NCBI GenBank assembly: GCA_009921465.1
Contig: RFXS01000003.1
Coordinates: forward strand, 1-41,342
Length of the DNA stretch: 41,342 nt
Origin: Betaproteobacteria bacterium
GTDB lineage: Bacteria; Pseudomonadota; Gammaproteobacteria; Burkholderiales; Burkholderiaceae_C
Reading direction: 5' to 3'
Shown here: positions 34,227 through 41,342 of the stretch, one piece after another
How positions within the stretch are numbered: the first letter of the stretch is position 1
Layout: each line of letters opens with the position of its first letter
Position numbers and translations under genes: made by a program
Notes under the pieces: model-generated
Told to the model about the DNA's origin: nothing
What the model saw: the letters and a program-made list of their open reading frames with translations, nothing else
The model's database searches: none

Positions 34227-35507
34227 TCAGGTGACTTTGTTTTGCACGGCAAAGCGCGCATCGCGCCAGCTTTGCGCGTCCAGCACATCTTTCAAATGCG
34301 CCACGGCCCGCCATACATCTTCAAAGCCCACATACAAAGGTGTGAAACCAAAGCGCATGATGTCGGCCTCACCCAATGCAGGGTCACCGGCGCGAAAGTC
34401 CCCAATCACATCGCGCTCAATCAAGGCTTGCACCACCGCGTAGGCTCCTTCGCTGCGACTGAAACTGACCTGCGAACCCCGCTTGTCGTGCGCCAGCGGG
34501 GTTTCCAGCACCAGGCCATGGCCTGCACATTGGGTTTGCACCAATTCAATGAAGGTATCGGTCAAAGCCAATGATTTTTGACGCAATGCGACCATGCCCC
34601 CCAAGGGCAAACTGCGCTCAAAGGTGGCCAAGCCACAGCCCAGGGCCGCCATGGCCAGCACCGACTGCGACCCACACAAAAACCGCCCCATGCCCGCAGC
34701 GGGCTCATAGCCAGGCGTGAAGGCAAAAGGTCGGGCATGGCCCCACCATCCAGTCAAAGGCTGCTGTGCGCGCTGCACATGCTCAGGTTGGGCCCACACA
34801 AAAGCGGGTGCGCCGGGGCCGCCATTGAGGTATTTGTAACCACAGCCCACAGCGAAATCGGCTTGGGCCGCCTTCAAATTCAGGGGCACCGCCCCCGCGC
34901 TGTGGGCCAAGTCCCACACCGCCAAGGCACCCACGGCATGCGCGGCTTCGCTCCAATGGGCCATGTCCCACATCGAACCCGTTCGGTAATTGACATGGGT
35001 GAGCATCAGCACGCCCACATCGGTGGTGAGGTGTTGGGCCAATTGCGCAGCCTCGACACATCGCAGTTGCCAACCGTGCTGCGCACACAAAGATTCGGCC
35101 ATGTACAAGTCGGTGGGAAAGTTGCCGCGCTCACTGAGCAAAACACGTTGCCCGGGGTGGTCTTGTGCCGCCATGGCCATGGCCATGCTCAGCACCTTGA
35201 ACAAATTGACCGAGGTGGTATCGGTCACCACCACCTCGCCCGCCCCGGCGCCCAACCAGGGCGCTATGCGCTCGCCCAAGATGTGGGGTTGCTCAAACCA
35301 TTGGGCGGTGTTGTAACTGCGAATCAGCCCCACGCCCCACTCTTGTTGCACCACGGCTTGCAATCGATCGGCAGTGGCCCGGGGCAATACGCCCAAAGAA
35401 TTGCCATCCAGGTAAATCATGCCCGGCGGGATTTGAAACTGTTCGCGCAATCCCCGCAACGGGTCTTGTTGGTCCATCTGCTGGCAGGTGTTGAGGCTCA
35501 AATTCAT
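34227..35507 (-). CDS. kynU: Kynureninase
   Basis: A 426-residue PLP enzyme cleaving kynurenine to anthranilate and alanine. Motifs include [33 protein letters not shown] and the Schiff-base lysine in [28 protein letters not shown] near the C-terminus is characteristic. The start at 35507 ([10 protein letters not shown]) is preferred to an ATG six codons upstream; neither has a strong ribosome-binding site. First gene of the kynU-kynA pair, indicating the anthranilate route of tryptophan catabolism. Confidence 0.95.
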   Translation of the reverse strand: MNLSLNTCQQMDQQDPLRGLREQFQIPPGMIYLDGNSLGVLPRATADRLQAVVQQEWGVGLIRSYNTAQWFEQPHILGERIAPWLGAGAGEVVVTDTTSVNLFKVLSMAMAMAAQDHPGQRVLLSERGNFPTDLYMAESLCAQHGWQLRCVEAAQLAQHLTTDVGVLMLTHVNYRTGSMWDMAHWSEAAHAVGALAVWDLAHSAGAVPLNLKAAQADFAVGCGYKYLNGGPGAPAFVWAQPEHVQRAQQPLTGWWGHARPFAFTPGYEPAAGMGRFLCGSQSVLAMAALGCGLATFERSLPLGGMVALRQKSLALTDTFIELVQTQCAGHGLVLETPLAHDKRGSQVSFSRSEGAYAVVQALIERDVIGDFRAGDPALGEADIMRFGFTPLYVGFEDVWRAVAHLKDVLDAQSWRDARFAVQNKVT

Positions 35508-35705
35508 GTGCTGTGGGTTCCCCATTGTTCAAACGCTGTCCACATGCAATGGCTGCAATGTGGGCAGGGCGCAAAGTTAGCACCGGCCAAAACACCGTGG
35601 TGTCGGTTATTTACAACTGCTTTCAAATAAACAGGTCACACCGGATGAACCCCCTGGCTCGGTCCCATCCCAGAAAGTCGCGCTGGCCCTGCTACGATTT
35701 GGCGC

Positions 35706-36932
35706 ATGCAAACCTATTTGGTCGGTGGCGCGGTGCGAGACGCATTGCTCGGGGTACCTGACGCAGACCGCGACTGGGTGGTCGTGGGCAGCACACCCGA
35801 AGCCATGGTGGCCGCAGGTTTCACGCCGGTGGGCAAAGACTTCCCGGTGTTTTTACACCCACGCACGCACGAAGAGCATGCGTTGGCCCGCACCGAACGC
35901 AAAACCGCCCCGGGCTACAAGGGTTTTGTGGTGCATGCCGCCCCGGATGTCACGCTCGAGCAAGACCTGGCGCGGCGCGACCTGACCATCAATGCCATCG
36001 CGCAAGACCCCCAGGGCCACTTGATCGACCCGCATGGGGGCCAAAACGACTTGCAAGCCAAACTGCTGCGCCATGTGACCGATGCGTTCCGTGAAGACCC
36101 GGTGCGCATCTTGCGCGTGGCCCGCTTTGCAGCCCGTTGGCCCGACTTTGCGGTGGCCCCGCCCACCCAAACCTTGATGCAAGAGATGGTTCAAGCCGGC
36201 GAGGTCGATGCCCTGGTGCGCGAGCGGGTGTGGCAAGAGTTGGCAAAGGGTCTGATGGCCGCGCGCCCCTCACGCATGTTGCAGGTGTTGCGCGCGTGCG
36301 GTGCTTTGGCGCGCTTGCTGCCCGAGGTGGACCGCTTGTATGGCGTGCCGCAACCGGTGGAGCATCACCCTGAGGTAGACACTGGCGTGCACCTGGAGAT
36401 GGTGCTCGACCACAGCGCCCACATCGGCGCGCCGCTGGAGGTGCGGTTTGCCGCCTTGTGCCACGACCTGGGCAAAGGCCTGACCCCGCAAGACGCCTTG
36501 CCACGCCACATAGGACACGAACAACGCAGCGTGCGTTTGCTGCGCGCACTGGCCCAGCGCCTGCATGTGCCCCAAAGCTGCCACGAACTGGCCGAGGTGG
36601 TGGCGCGCGAGCATGGCCACATCCATGCCAGTGCTTCACTGGGTGCCGCTGCCGCCTTGCGACTGCTGGTGCGCTGCGACGCGCTGCGCCGTCCAGAGCG
36701 TTTTGCTTTGGTGCTTCAAGCCTGCCTGTGCGACGCCCGTGGCCGTTTGGGTTGGCAAGATAGGCCCTACCCCCAGGCCGAGCGAATGCATGCCTTGCTG
36801 CATGCTGCTTTGGCAGTGGACACAGCCAGCGTGGCGCAACAGGCCCAAGCCGAGGGCCTCAGTGGCGCCCATGTGGGCGAGCGCATAGAGGCGGCGCGCA
36901 TCGTGGCTTTGACGCACTGCACGGCTTTATGA
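35706..36932 (+). CDS. cca: CCA-adding tRNA nucleotidyltransferase
   Basis: A 408-residue class II enzyme that adds or repairs the 3'-CCA end of tRNAs. GGAVRDALLG and the catalytic DRDWVVVG (two metal-binding Asp) lie at residues 7-31. RRDLTINAIA, REDPVRILRVARFAARW and a C-terminal HD domain (CHDLGKGLTP), as in the E. coli enzyme with added phosphohydrolase activity, follow. There is no ribosome-binding site; a TACGAT hexamer (35693-35698) ends 7 bases before the ATG, so a leaderless transcript is plausible. It is divergent from kynU. Confidence 0.96.
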   Translation: MQTYLVGGAVRDALLGVPDADRDWVVVGSTPEAMVAAGFTPVGKDFPVFLHPRTHEEHALARTERKTAPGYKGFVVHAAPDVTLEQDLARRDLTINAIAQDPQGHLIDPHGGQNDLQAKLLRHVTDAFREDPVRILRVARFAARWPDFAVAPPTQTLMQEMVQAGEVDALVRERVWQELAKGLMAARPSRMLQVLRACGALARLLPEVDRLYGVPQPVEHHPEVDTGVHLEMVLDHSAHIGAPLEVRFAALCHDLGKGLTPQDALPRHIGHEQRSVRLLRALAQRLHVPQSCHELAEVVAREHGHIHASASLGAAAALRLLVRCDALRRPERFALVLQACLCDARGRLGWQDRPYPQAERMHALLHAALAVDTASVAQQAQAEGLSGAHVGERIEAARIVALTHCTAL

Positions 36933-37005
36933 AGCGCAGCCCAAGCCCTGCCCGGTGCCCATCCAGTACCATGCAGGACTTGTCAGATAAACACCCCCCA
37001 TCCCC

Positions 37006-37782
37006 ATGAAAAAACTGCTCTGTTCCTTGTTTTTGTCTGCCCTGCCCTTCACCGGCTGGGCCCAGGTGGTGCAGTCGGGCGACTGGTTTGACGACATCGC
37101 CAAAGATGCCGATCGGTACTACACCCGCGATCGTTTGACCCGATTGGGCATTGCCGTGGGCTTGGGCGCCGTGGTGGCCAACACCAATGCCGACCAAAGC
37201 ATCCAAAACAGCATCCAAGGCGGGCGCAGCAGCGGTACCGACAGTTTCAGCACCAGCGTCAAGCAAATTGGCGAGTGGAAGTACATGCTGCCCATCTCAT
37301 GGGCGGTGTCGGCCTTGCTGCCCACCGATGTGGGTGGTTTGCAAACTTGGGGCAATTTGACATTGCGCGCCATTGTGGTGGGCACCCCTTCCACCTTGCT
37401 GGTGCAGCGCGCCGCTGGTGGCTCGCGCCCCAACGAAGAGGGTGTGGCCGTGCCAGACTCCAAATGGCGGCCCTTTCAAGACGACAACAGCGTGAGCGGC
37501 CACTCGTTTGTGGGGGCCATTCCCTTCTTGGCCATGGCCGAATTGAATAACTATTCGATTGGTCTGAAAACCCTGGGCTACGCCGCATCTTTGGCCGTGC
37601 CGTTTTCCCGCATGAACGACAACGACCACTACCCTTCGCAAGCCGCGCTGGGCTGGTTCATGGCCTATGAGTCGGTGCAAACTGTGATGGAAAGCGGCAA
37701 GCGCAAAGACACGGCCCTGCGCATCGTGCCCATCCAAATGGCCCACGGCCAGCTTGGTTTGGGGCTGCAAAAAAGCTGGTGA
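37006..37782 (+). CDS. Secreted PAP2-like protein
   Basis: A 258-residue exported protein (signal peptide about 1-19, ending GWAQ) related to type 2 phosphatidic acid phosphatases. The central motif SGHS (164-167) and SRxxxxxH (201-208, NDNDHYP) are present. Two canonical residues are changed: the lysine of KX6RP is Gln134, and the aspartate three residues after the catalytic histidine is Gln212. Arg141 (SRP), His166, Arg202 and His208 remain. Hydrolysis of a phosphate ester in the periplasm is possible, but activity may be reduced or altered. Stop codon directly abuts the convergent LysR gene. Confidence 0.82.
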   Translation: MKKLLCSLFLSALPFTGWAQVVQSGDWFDDIAKDADRYYTRDRLTRLGIAVGLGAVVANTNADQSIQNSIQGGRSSGTDSFSTSVKQIGEWKYMLPISWAVSALLPTDVGGLQTWGNLTLRAIVVGTPSTLLVQRAAGGSRPNEEGVAVPDSKWRPFQDDNSVSGHSFVGAIPFLAMAELNNYSIGLKTLGYAASLAVPFSRMNDNDHYPSQAALGWFMAYESVQTVMESGKRKDTALRIVPIQMAHGQLGLGLQKSW

Positions 37783-38709
37783 TCAAGCTGTTGGGGGTCG
37801 GCCTGTGCGCGGACTGCTGGCCATGATCGCGTCAGCCACCGCTCGGTGGGCCAGGTTGAGCGATAAGCCCGCTCGCTGGGTCAGCACAATGGCGCGCGGC
37901 AGCGGTGGGTCCACCAACAAAGACACTTGCAACCGCTTTTGAGCGCGCTCGGGCTCCAGGGCCAAGGGACCGAGCAAGGTGTGCGCAACCCCTTGCATCA
38001 CCGACTCTTTTTGCACCAGCAATGAATCTGCTTGGAGCACCACATTGAGCGCAAAGCCGTGTTGCTGGGCCAAACCATCGAGCGTGTCGCGCCATGCGCT
38101 GGGGCGACACGGCAATACCAGGGGCAGGCCCTTGAGGGCAGCAAAGGACACGGTTTTGCGCCGCGTGAGTGCGTCACCAGGCGGCCCCACCAAATACGTG
38201 CCCACGGTTTGCAGCACTTCGTCTGCGGGACGCAAACCGGCCGGATGCAGGTAGCGCACCGCCATGTCCACGCTGGCACTTTGCAAACTGTGGTCCATCT
38301 GGCTGTCCAATGCCTCGGTCACGATCAGGCGCACCAACGGGTGCTGGGTGCGCAAAGTGGCCAAGGCCGGCATGACCACGGGGCGCACCGCTGAGGGGAT
38401 GACCCCCAATCGCACCTCGCCCACCGCCACGCCCACGCCGTGGCGAATTTCGTTTTGCACGGCCTGGGTTTGCGCCAGCCACCCCCGCACCAAGGGCAAT
38501 ACCCACTGACCGTATTCGCTCAGGTGCAGGCCCCGCGCATGGCGCACAAACAAGGGCGTACCACAGGCGGTCTCGAGTTCGGCCAGTTGGCGGCTGAGCT
38601 GCGGTTGGGCTCGCTCTTGGCGCAAGGCCAAACGGCTCAGGCTGCCTTCTTCGGCCACATCGAGAAACAACTGCCAGGCCGCAGGCCGCATCATCGATAA
38701 ATCGCTCAT
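37783..38709 (-). CDS. LysR-family transcriptional regulator
   Basis: A 308-residue LysR-type regulator: an N-terminal winged helix-turn-helix (FLDVAEEGSLSRLALRQERAQPQLSRQLAELE, with a typical RHARGLHLSEYG wing at 55-67) and a C-terminal co-inducer-binding domain (GEVRLGVIPSAVRPV onward). It is divergent from hyuA with 82 bases between them, which hold a large palindrome, so it most likely controls hyuAB and itself in response to the hydantoinase/oxoprolinase substrate. Confidence 0.93.
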   Translation of the reverse strand: MSDLSMMRPAAWQLFLDVAEEGSLSRLALRQERAQPQLSRQLAELETACGTPLFVRHARGLHLSEYGQWVLPLVRGWLAQTQAVQNEIRHGVGVAVGEVRLGVIPSAVRPVVMPALATLRTQHPLVRLIVTEALDSQMDHSLQSASVDMAVRYLHPAGLRPADEVLQTVGTYLVGPPGDALTRRKTVSFAALKGLPLVLPCRPSAWRDTLDGLAQQHGFALNVVLQADSLLVQKESVMQGVAHTLLGPLALEPERAQKRLQVSLLVDPPLPRAIVLTQRAGLSLNLAHRAVADAIMASSPRTGRPPTA

Positions 38710-38713
38710 GCAA

Positions 38714-38767
38714 GGTATGCCAAATTAGTTATGTCAATGATTTAAAAATCATCATTGACAGCATACC
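38714..38767. promoter_or_regulatory. Nested palindrome, probable LysR operator
   Basis: A perfect 10-bp inverted repeat, TGTCAATGAT (38732-38741) and ATCATTGACA (38751-38760), with a 9-bp AT-rich spacer, is enclosed by a second perfect 7-bp pair, GGTATGC (38714-38720) and GCATACC (38761-38767). The right inner arm contains the hyuA -35. Confidence 0.8.
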
Positions 38768-38783
38768 CCATCATCCCTAGCAT
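38755..38783 (+). promoter_or_regulatory. hyuA promoter
   Basis: TTGACA (38755-38760), 17-bp spacer, TAGCAT (38778-38783): a near-consensus sigma-70 promoter. The -10 ends 8 bases before the hyuA ATG and no ribosome-binding site is visible, implying a leaderless or nearly leaderless mRNA. Confidence 0.8.
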
Positions 38784-38791
38784 CCCCCCGC

Positions 38792-40879
38792 ATGAAGACC
38801 ACACCCCGATTGCGCGTTGCCGCCGACATAGGCGGCACCTTCACCGACGTCGCCGCCTTTGATGAGCGCCAAGGCCGCTTGTTGCTGGGCAAAACCCTCA
38901 CCACCCCAGACAAATTGGTACAAGGCATCTTGCAGGGGATGGACAAAGCCGGCGTGGCCTTGCCCGAGGCACACTTGTTTTTGCACGGCTCGACGGTGGC
39001 CATCAACACCATGCTCGAGCGAAGTGGCGCACACACTGCCTTGATCACCACCCGTGGGTTTCGCGATATTTACGAAATCGGGCGCATCAATCGCCCCGAC
39101 TCGTTCAATCTGCGGCACCGCAAGCACACCCCCTTGGTCGAGCGCGATTTGCGCTTTGAAGTCACCGAGCGGATGCTGGCCAGCGGCGAGGTTTATGCCG
39201 ATTTGAACGAAGGCGAGGTGCTGTCGGTGATCGAGCGCTTGAAGCAAAAGCAAATCCAAAGCGTGGCCGTTTTGTTTTTGCACGCCTACCGCAACCCGCT
39301 GCACGAGCAACGGGTGCGCGAGTTGCTGCGCCAACATCTGCCCCAAGCCTTTGTATCGATCTCGTCGGATTTGTCGCAGGAGTACCGGGAGTACGAGCGC
39401 ACCTCCACGGTGGTGGCCAATGCCTACATTGGCCCGCGCGTGGACCGCTACCTGGGTGAAATTGAACACACCTTGAAAGAGGTGGATTTCCCAGGTCAAT
39501 TTTTGGTGGTGCAGTCCACGGGTGGCTTGTATGCCTTGTCCGAGGCACGCCAAGACTGCGTGCGCATGATGGAGTCGGGGCCCGCAGCGGGCGTGATTGG
39601 CACCCAGGCCCTGTGCCAGGCCCTGGGCATCGAAAACGCCATCGCTTTTGACATGGGCGGCACCACCGCCAAAGCGGGCGTGGTGCGCAACCACCAGGCT
39701 TTGGTGGCCAACAGCGTGATGATTGGCGGCTACATGACCGGCTTGCCCTTGCTCACGCCCATGATCGACATCCACGAAGTGGGCACGGGCGGGGGCAGCC
39801 TGGCCAGCTTGAGCAGCACCGGGGCATTGCGCGTGGGCCCGCAAAGCGCGGGGGCCTTCCCCGGACCGGCTTGTTACGGCTTAGGAGGCACAGCACCCAC
39901 CGTGACCGACGCCAATGTGCTGCTCGGGCGCATTGACCCAGCGCATTTTTTGGGAGGCGAGATGCAACTCGACCTGACAGCAGCAGAGCGCGCCATGCAA
40001 GCCCACATCGGCAAGCCACTGGGCATGTCGGCCACCCAAGCCGCATCGGGCATCTTGCGCATCGCGGCTGCGGCCATGTCGCACGCGGTCAAAGGCGTGA
40101 CCACCGACCGGGGCCTGGACACGGGGGCGTTTCCCTATTTGTTTGCCTATGGCGGTGCTGGCCCCTTGCATGCGTCCATGGTGGCGCGCGAGTTGCGAAT
40201 TCCGCATGTGGTGATTCCGCGTGCCCCGGGACATTTTTCGGCCTTTGGCATGTTGCTGGCCGATTTCCGCCGCGACCTGGTGCGCTCGCACTTCATCACC
40301 CTGGCCGAGTTGTCTTTGCCCCAATTGGATGCGTGGTTTGTCGAACTCGAGGCCGAAGGTTTGCGCACACTCGATGCCGCCGAGGTAGGCACGCGCAAAA
40401 TCATGGTGCAACGCCATTTGGACATGCGCTACATCGGCCAAGAGCACGCGGTCACGGTTGAGATCCCCTCGGCAGCGTTCAAGCGTAAAAACCTTGACGC
40501 ACTCAAAGCGGTGTTTGACGAAGCCCACCGCGAACGCTATGGGCGCGGCTCTCCCAACGAACCAGCCGAGATTGTCAGCCTGCGCAGCACCGTCATCGGG
40601 GTGCTGAAAAAACCAGTTCTCGAGACCATTGCCAGTGGCACACGCAAGCCCCTGGCCAGCGCCTTGCGCGGCCAACGCAAAGTCTATTTCGAACCCCAAG
40701 GCTGGCTGACCACCCAGGTTTATGCGCGCGAGCAATTGCGCGCCAACAACCGCCTGGAAGGCCCCGCCCTGATTGAGGAACACGCCACCACCACCGTGCT
40801 GCAACCAGGTGACCGCTTGCATGTCGATGCCCACGGCAACTTGCACATCGACGTGGCCCAAACCGAACGCCAGCCCTGA
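38792..40879 (+). CDS. hyuA: Hydantoinase/oxoprolinase family protein, subunit A
   Basis: A 695-residue ATP-dependent amidohydrolase-type subunit (HyuA; 5-oxoprolinase, N-methylhydantoinase and acetone carboxylase relatives). The N-terminus has the ASKHA nucleotide-binding loop AADIGGTFTDVAAFD, followed by HGSTVAINTMLER and GLPLLTPMIDIHEVGTGGGSLA; FDMGGTTAKAGVV is the second phosphate loop near residue 290. Cytoplasmic; acts with HyuB (next gene, 8 bases after the stop). Controlled by the divergent LysR regulator and the palindrome upstream. Substrate (hydantoin, oxoproline or other cyclic amide) not determined. Confidence 0.93.
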   Translation: MKTTPRLRVAADIGGTFTDVAAFDERQGRLLLGKTLTTPDKLVQGILQGMDKAGVALPEAHLFLHGSTVAINTMLERSGAHTALITTRGFRDIYEIGRINRPDSFNLRHRKHTPLVERDLRFEVTERMLASGEVYADLNEGEVLSVIERLKQKQIQSVAVLFLHAYRNPLHEQRVRELLRQHLPQAFVSISSDLSQEYREYERTSTVVANAYIGPRVDRYLGEIEHTLKEVDFPGQFLVVQSTGGLYALSEARQDCVRMMESGPAAGVIGTQALCQALGIENAIAFDMGGTTAKAGVVRNHQALVANSVMIGGYMTGLPLLTPMIDIHEVGTGGGSLASLSSTGALRVGPQSAGAFPGPACYGLGGTAPTVTDANVLLGRIDPAHFLGGEMQLDLTAAERAMQAHIGKPLGMSATQAASGILRIAAAAMSHAVKGVTTDRGLDTGAFPYLFAYGGAGPLHASMVARELRIPHVVIPRAPGHFSAFGMLLADFRRDLVRSHFITLAELSLPQLDAWFVELEAEGLRTLDAAEVGTRKIMVQRHLDMRYIGQEHAVTVEIPSAAFKRKNLDALKAVFDEAHRERYGRGSPNEPAEIVSLRSTVIGVLKKPVLETIASGTRKPLASALRGQRKVYFEPQGWLTTQVYAREQLRANNRLEGPALIEEHATTTVLQPGDRLHVDAHGNLHIDVAQTERQP

Positions 40880-40887
40880 GAGCGCAC

Positions 40888-41342
40888 ATGAAAAAAATAC
40901 CTCCCAAGCCCAAACAACCAACCCAGCGCGCAGCACCAGCCAAGCGCACCGCCGCCATGAAAAAAGCCGACCCGGTGGCGGTGGAATTGGTGCGCAACAG
41001 TTTGGTGGCGGCCACCGAAGAGATGAAGTCGGTGCTGATGCGCACGTCCTACAACATGATCATCTACGAGGCGCTGGACTTCACCGTGGGTTTGTTTGAC
41101 CGCGACGGCCAAACCCTGTCCATCGGCTTGGGCTTGCCGATGTTCATTCGCGGCATGAGCGACGTGGTCAAGGCCAAAATTGCGCACTGGGGGATGGACA
41201 ACATCCACCCGGGCGACATTTTGCTCACCAACGATGCCTACATCACCGGCGCCCACTTGAATCACCTGACGTTTTCCATTCCCATCTTTCATCAAGGTGA
41301 GATCGTTGCTTTTTCCACCTGCATGGCACATTGGCAAGACAT
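40888..41342 (+). CDS. hyuB: Hydantoinase/oxoprolinase subunit B (N-terminal part)
   Basis: This open frame starts at 40888 and is cut by the right edge after about 151 codons. It begins with a Lys/Pro-rich, probably disordered leader (MKKIPPKPKQPTQRAAPAKR), with an internal ATG at 40957 as the alternative start. From about residue 30 the HyuB core follows: VAVELVRNSLVAATEEMKSV, SYNMIIYEALDFTVGLFD and GDILLTNDAYITGAHLNH, which form the family's metal/substrate region. It partners HyuA, encoded 8 bases upstream. Confidence 0.92.
   Translation, partial: MKKIPPKPKQPTQRAAPAKRTAAMKKADPVAVELVRNSLVAATEEMKSVLMRTSYNMIIYEALDFTVGLFDRDGQTLSIGLGLPMFIRGMSDVVKAKIAHWGMDNIHPGDILLTNDAYITGAHLNHLTFSIPIFHQGEIVAFSTCMAHWQD

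Overview
The window looks like a chromosomal segment of a betaproteobacterium of the Burkholderiales, probably Comamonadaceae-like. Supporting signs are the GroEL tail, a Bug-type tripartite tricarboxylate receptor, a kynU-kynA pair, LysR-controlled hydantoinase/oxoprolinase genes, moderately high GC and tightly packed operons with many 4-base ATGA stop/start overlaps. This is inferred from gene content, not from a marker phylogeny. I see no rRNA, tRNA, CRISPR array, insertion sequence or phage gene.

1-1.6 kb: the end of groEL with a textbook terminator, then an RraA/HMG-aldolase-fold protein. 1.6-12.8 kb: a bidirectional catabolic locus. The leftward operon encodes a TRAP solute receptor, a DUF6807 ('PmoA') protein, a fumarylacetoacetase-fold enzyme, an aminoglycoside-phosphotransferase-fold kinase, a divergent enolase paralogue and a D-2-hydroxyacid dehydrogenase. 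The rightward operon encodes a LacI regulator, a fused TRAP permease (DctQM) and two Gfo/Idh/MocA oxidoreductases. The divergent promoter region carries two LacI-type palindromes about ten helical turns apart. Together they look like uptake and oxidation/phosphorylation/dehydration of an unidentified (hydroxy)acid or sugar derivative.

12.8-17.4 kb: tal-pgi-HAD phosphatase (leftward), then an NDUFA9-like NAD(P)-binding protein and a secreted DsrE-like protein.

17.4-26.95 kb: the most striking region, apparently a phosphate-starvation membrane-lipid-remodelling island. It encodes an unknown 86-aa protein, a GT4 glycosyltransferase, an Mpo1-like membrane protein, a membrane-anchored class III aminotransferase, phosphatidylserine decarboxylase, UDP-glucose dehydrogenase, and an operon olsB-like / plcP-like / lplT-like. 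Six transcription units are preceded by tandem 7-bp half-sites (TGTCACA-like) repeated every 11 bp, the architecture of PhoB boxes. The proposed logic is: PlcP strips phosphate head groups to give diacylglycerol; GT4 glycosylates it, possibly using UDP-glucuronate from Ugd; and OlsB starts ornithine lipid synthesis. The aminotransferase, the Mpo1-like protein and the 86-aa protein are unexplained members.

27-41.3 kb: an arabinonate-dehydratase-like IlvD/Edd protein with a Bug receptor; two exported methyltransferase-fold paralogues flanking an amino-acid permease; kynureninase and tryptophan dioxygenase; CCA-adding enzyme; a PAP2-like secreted protein; and a LysR regulator divergent from hyuA-hyuB (hyuB cut by the window edge). 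Functional calls rest on motif recognition without database searches; start codons were chosen by conservation, ribosome-binding sites and operon overlaps.
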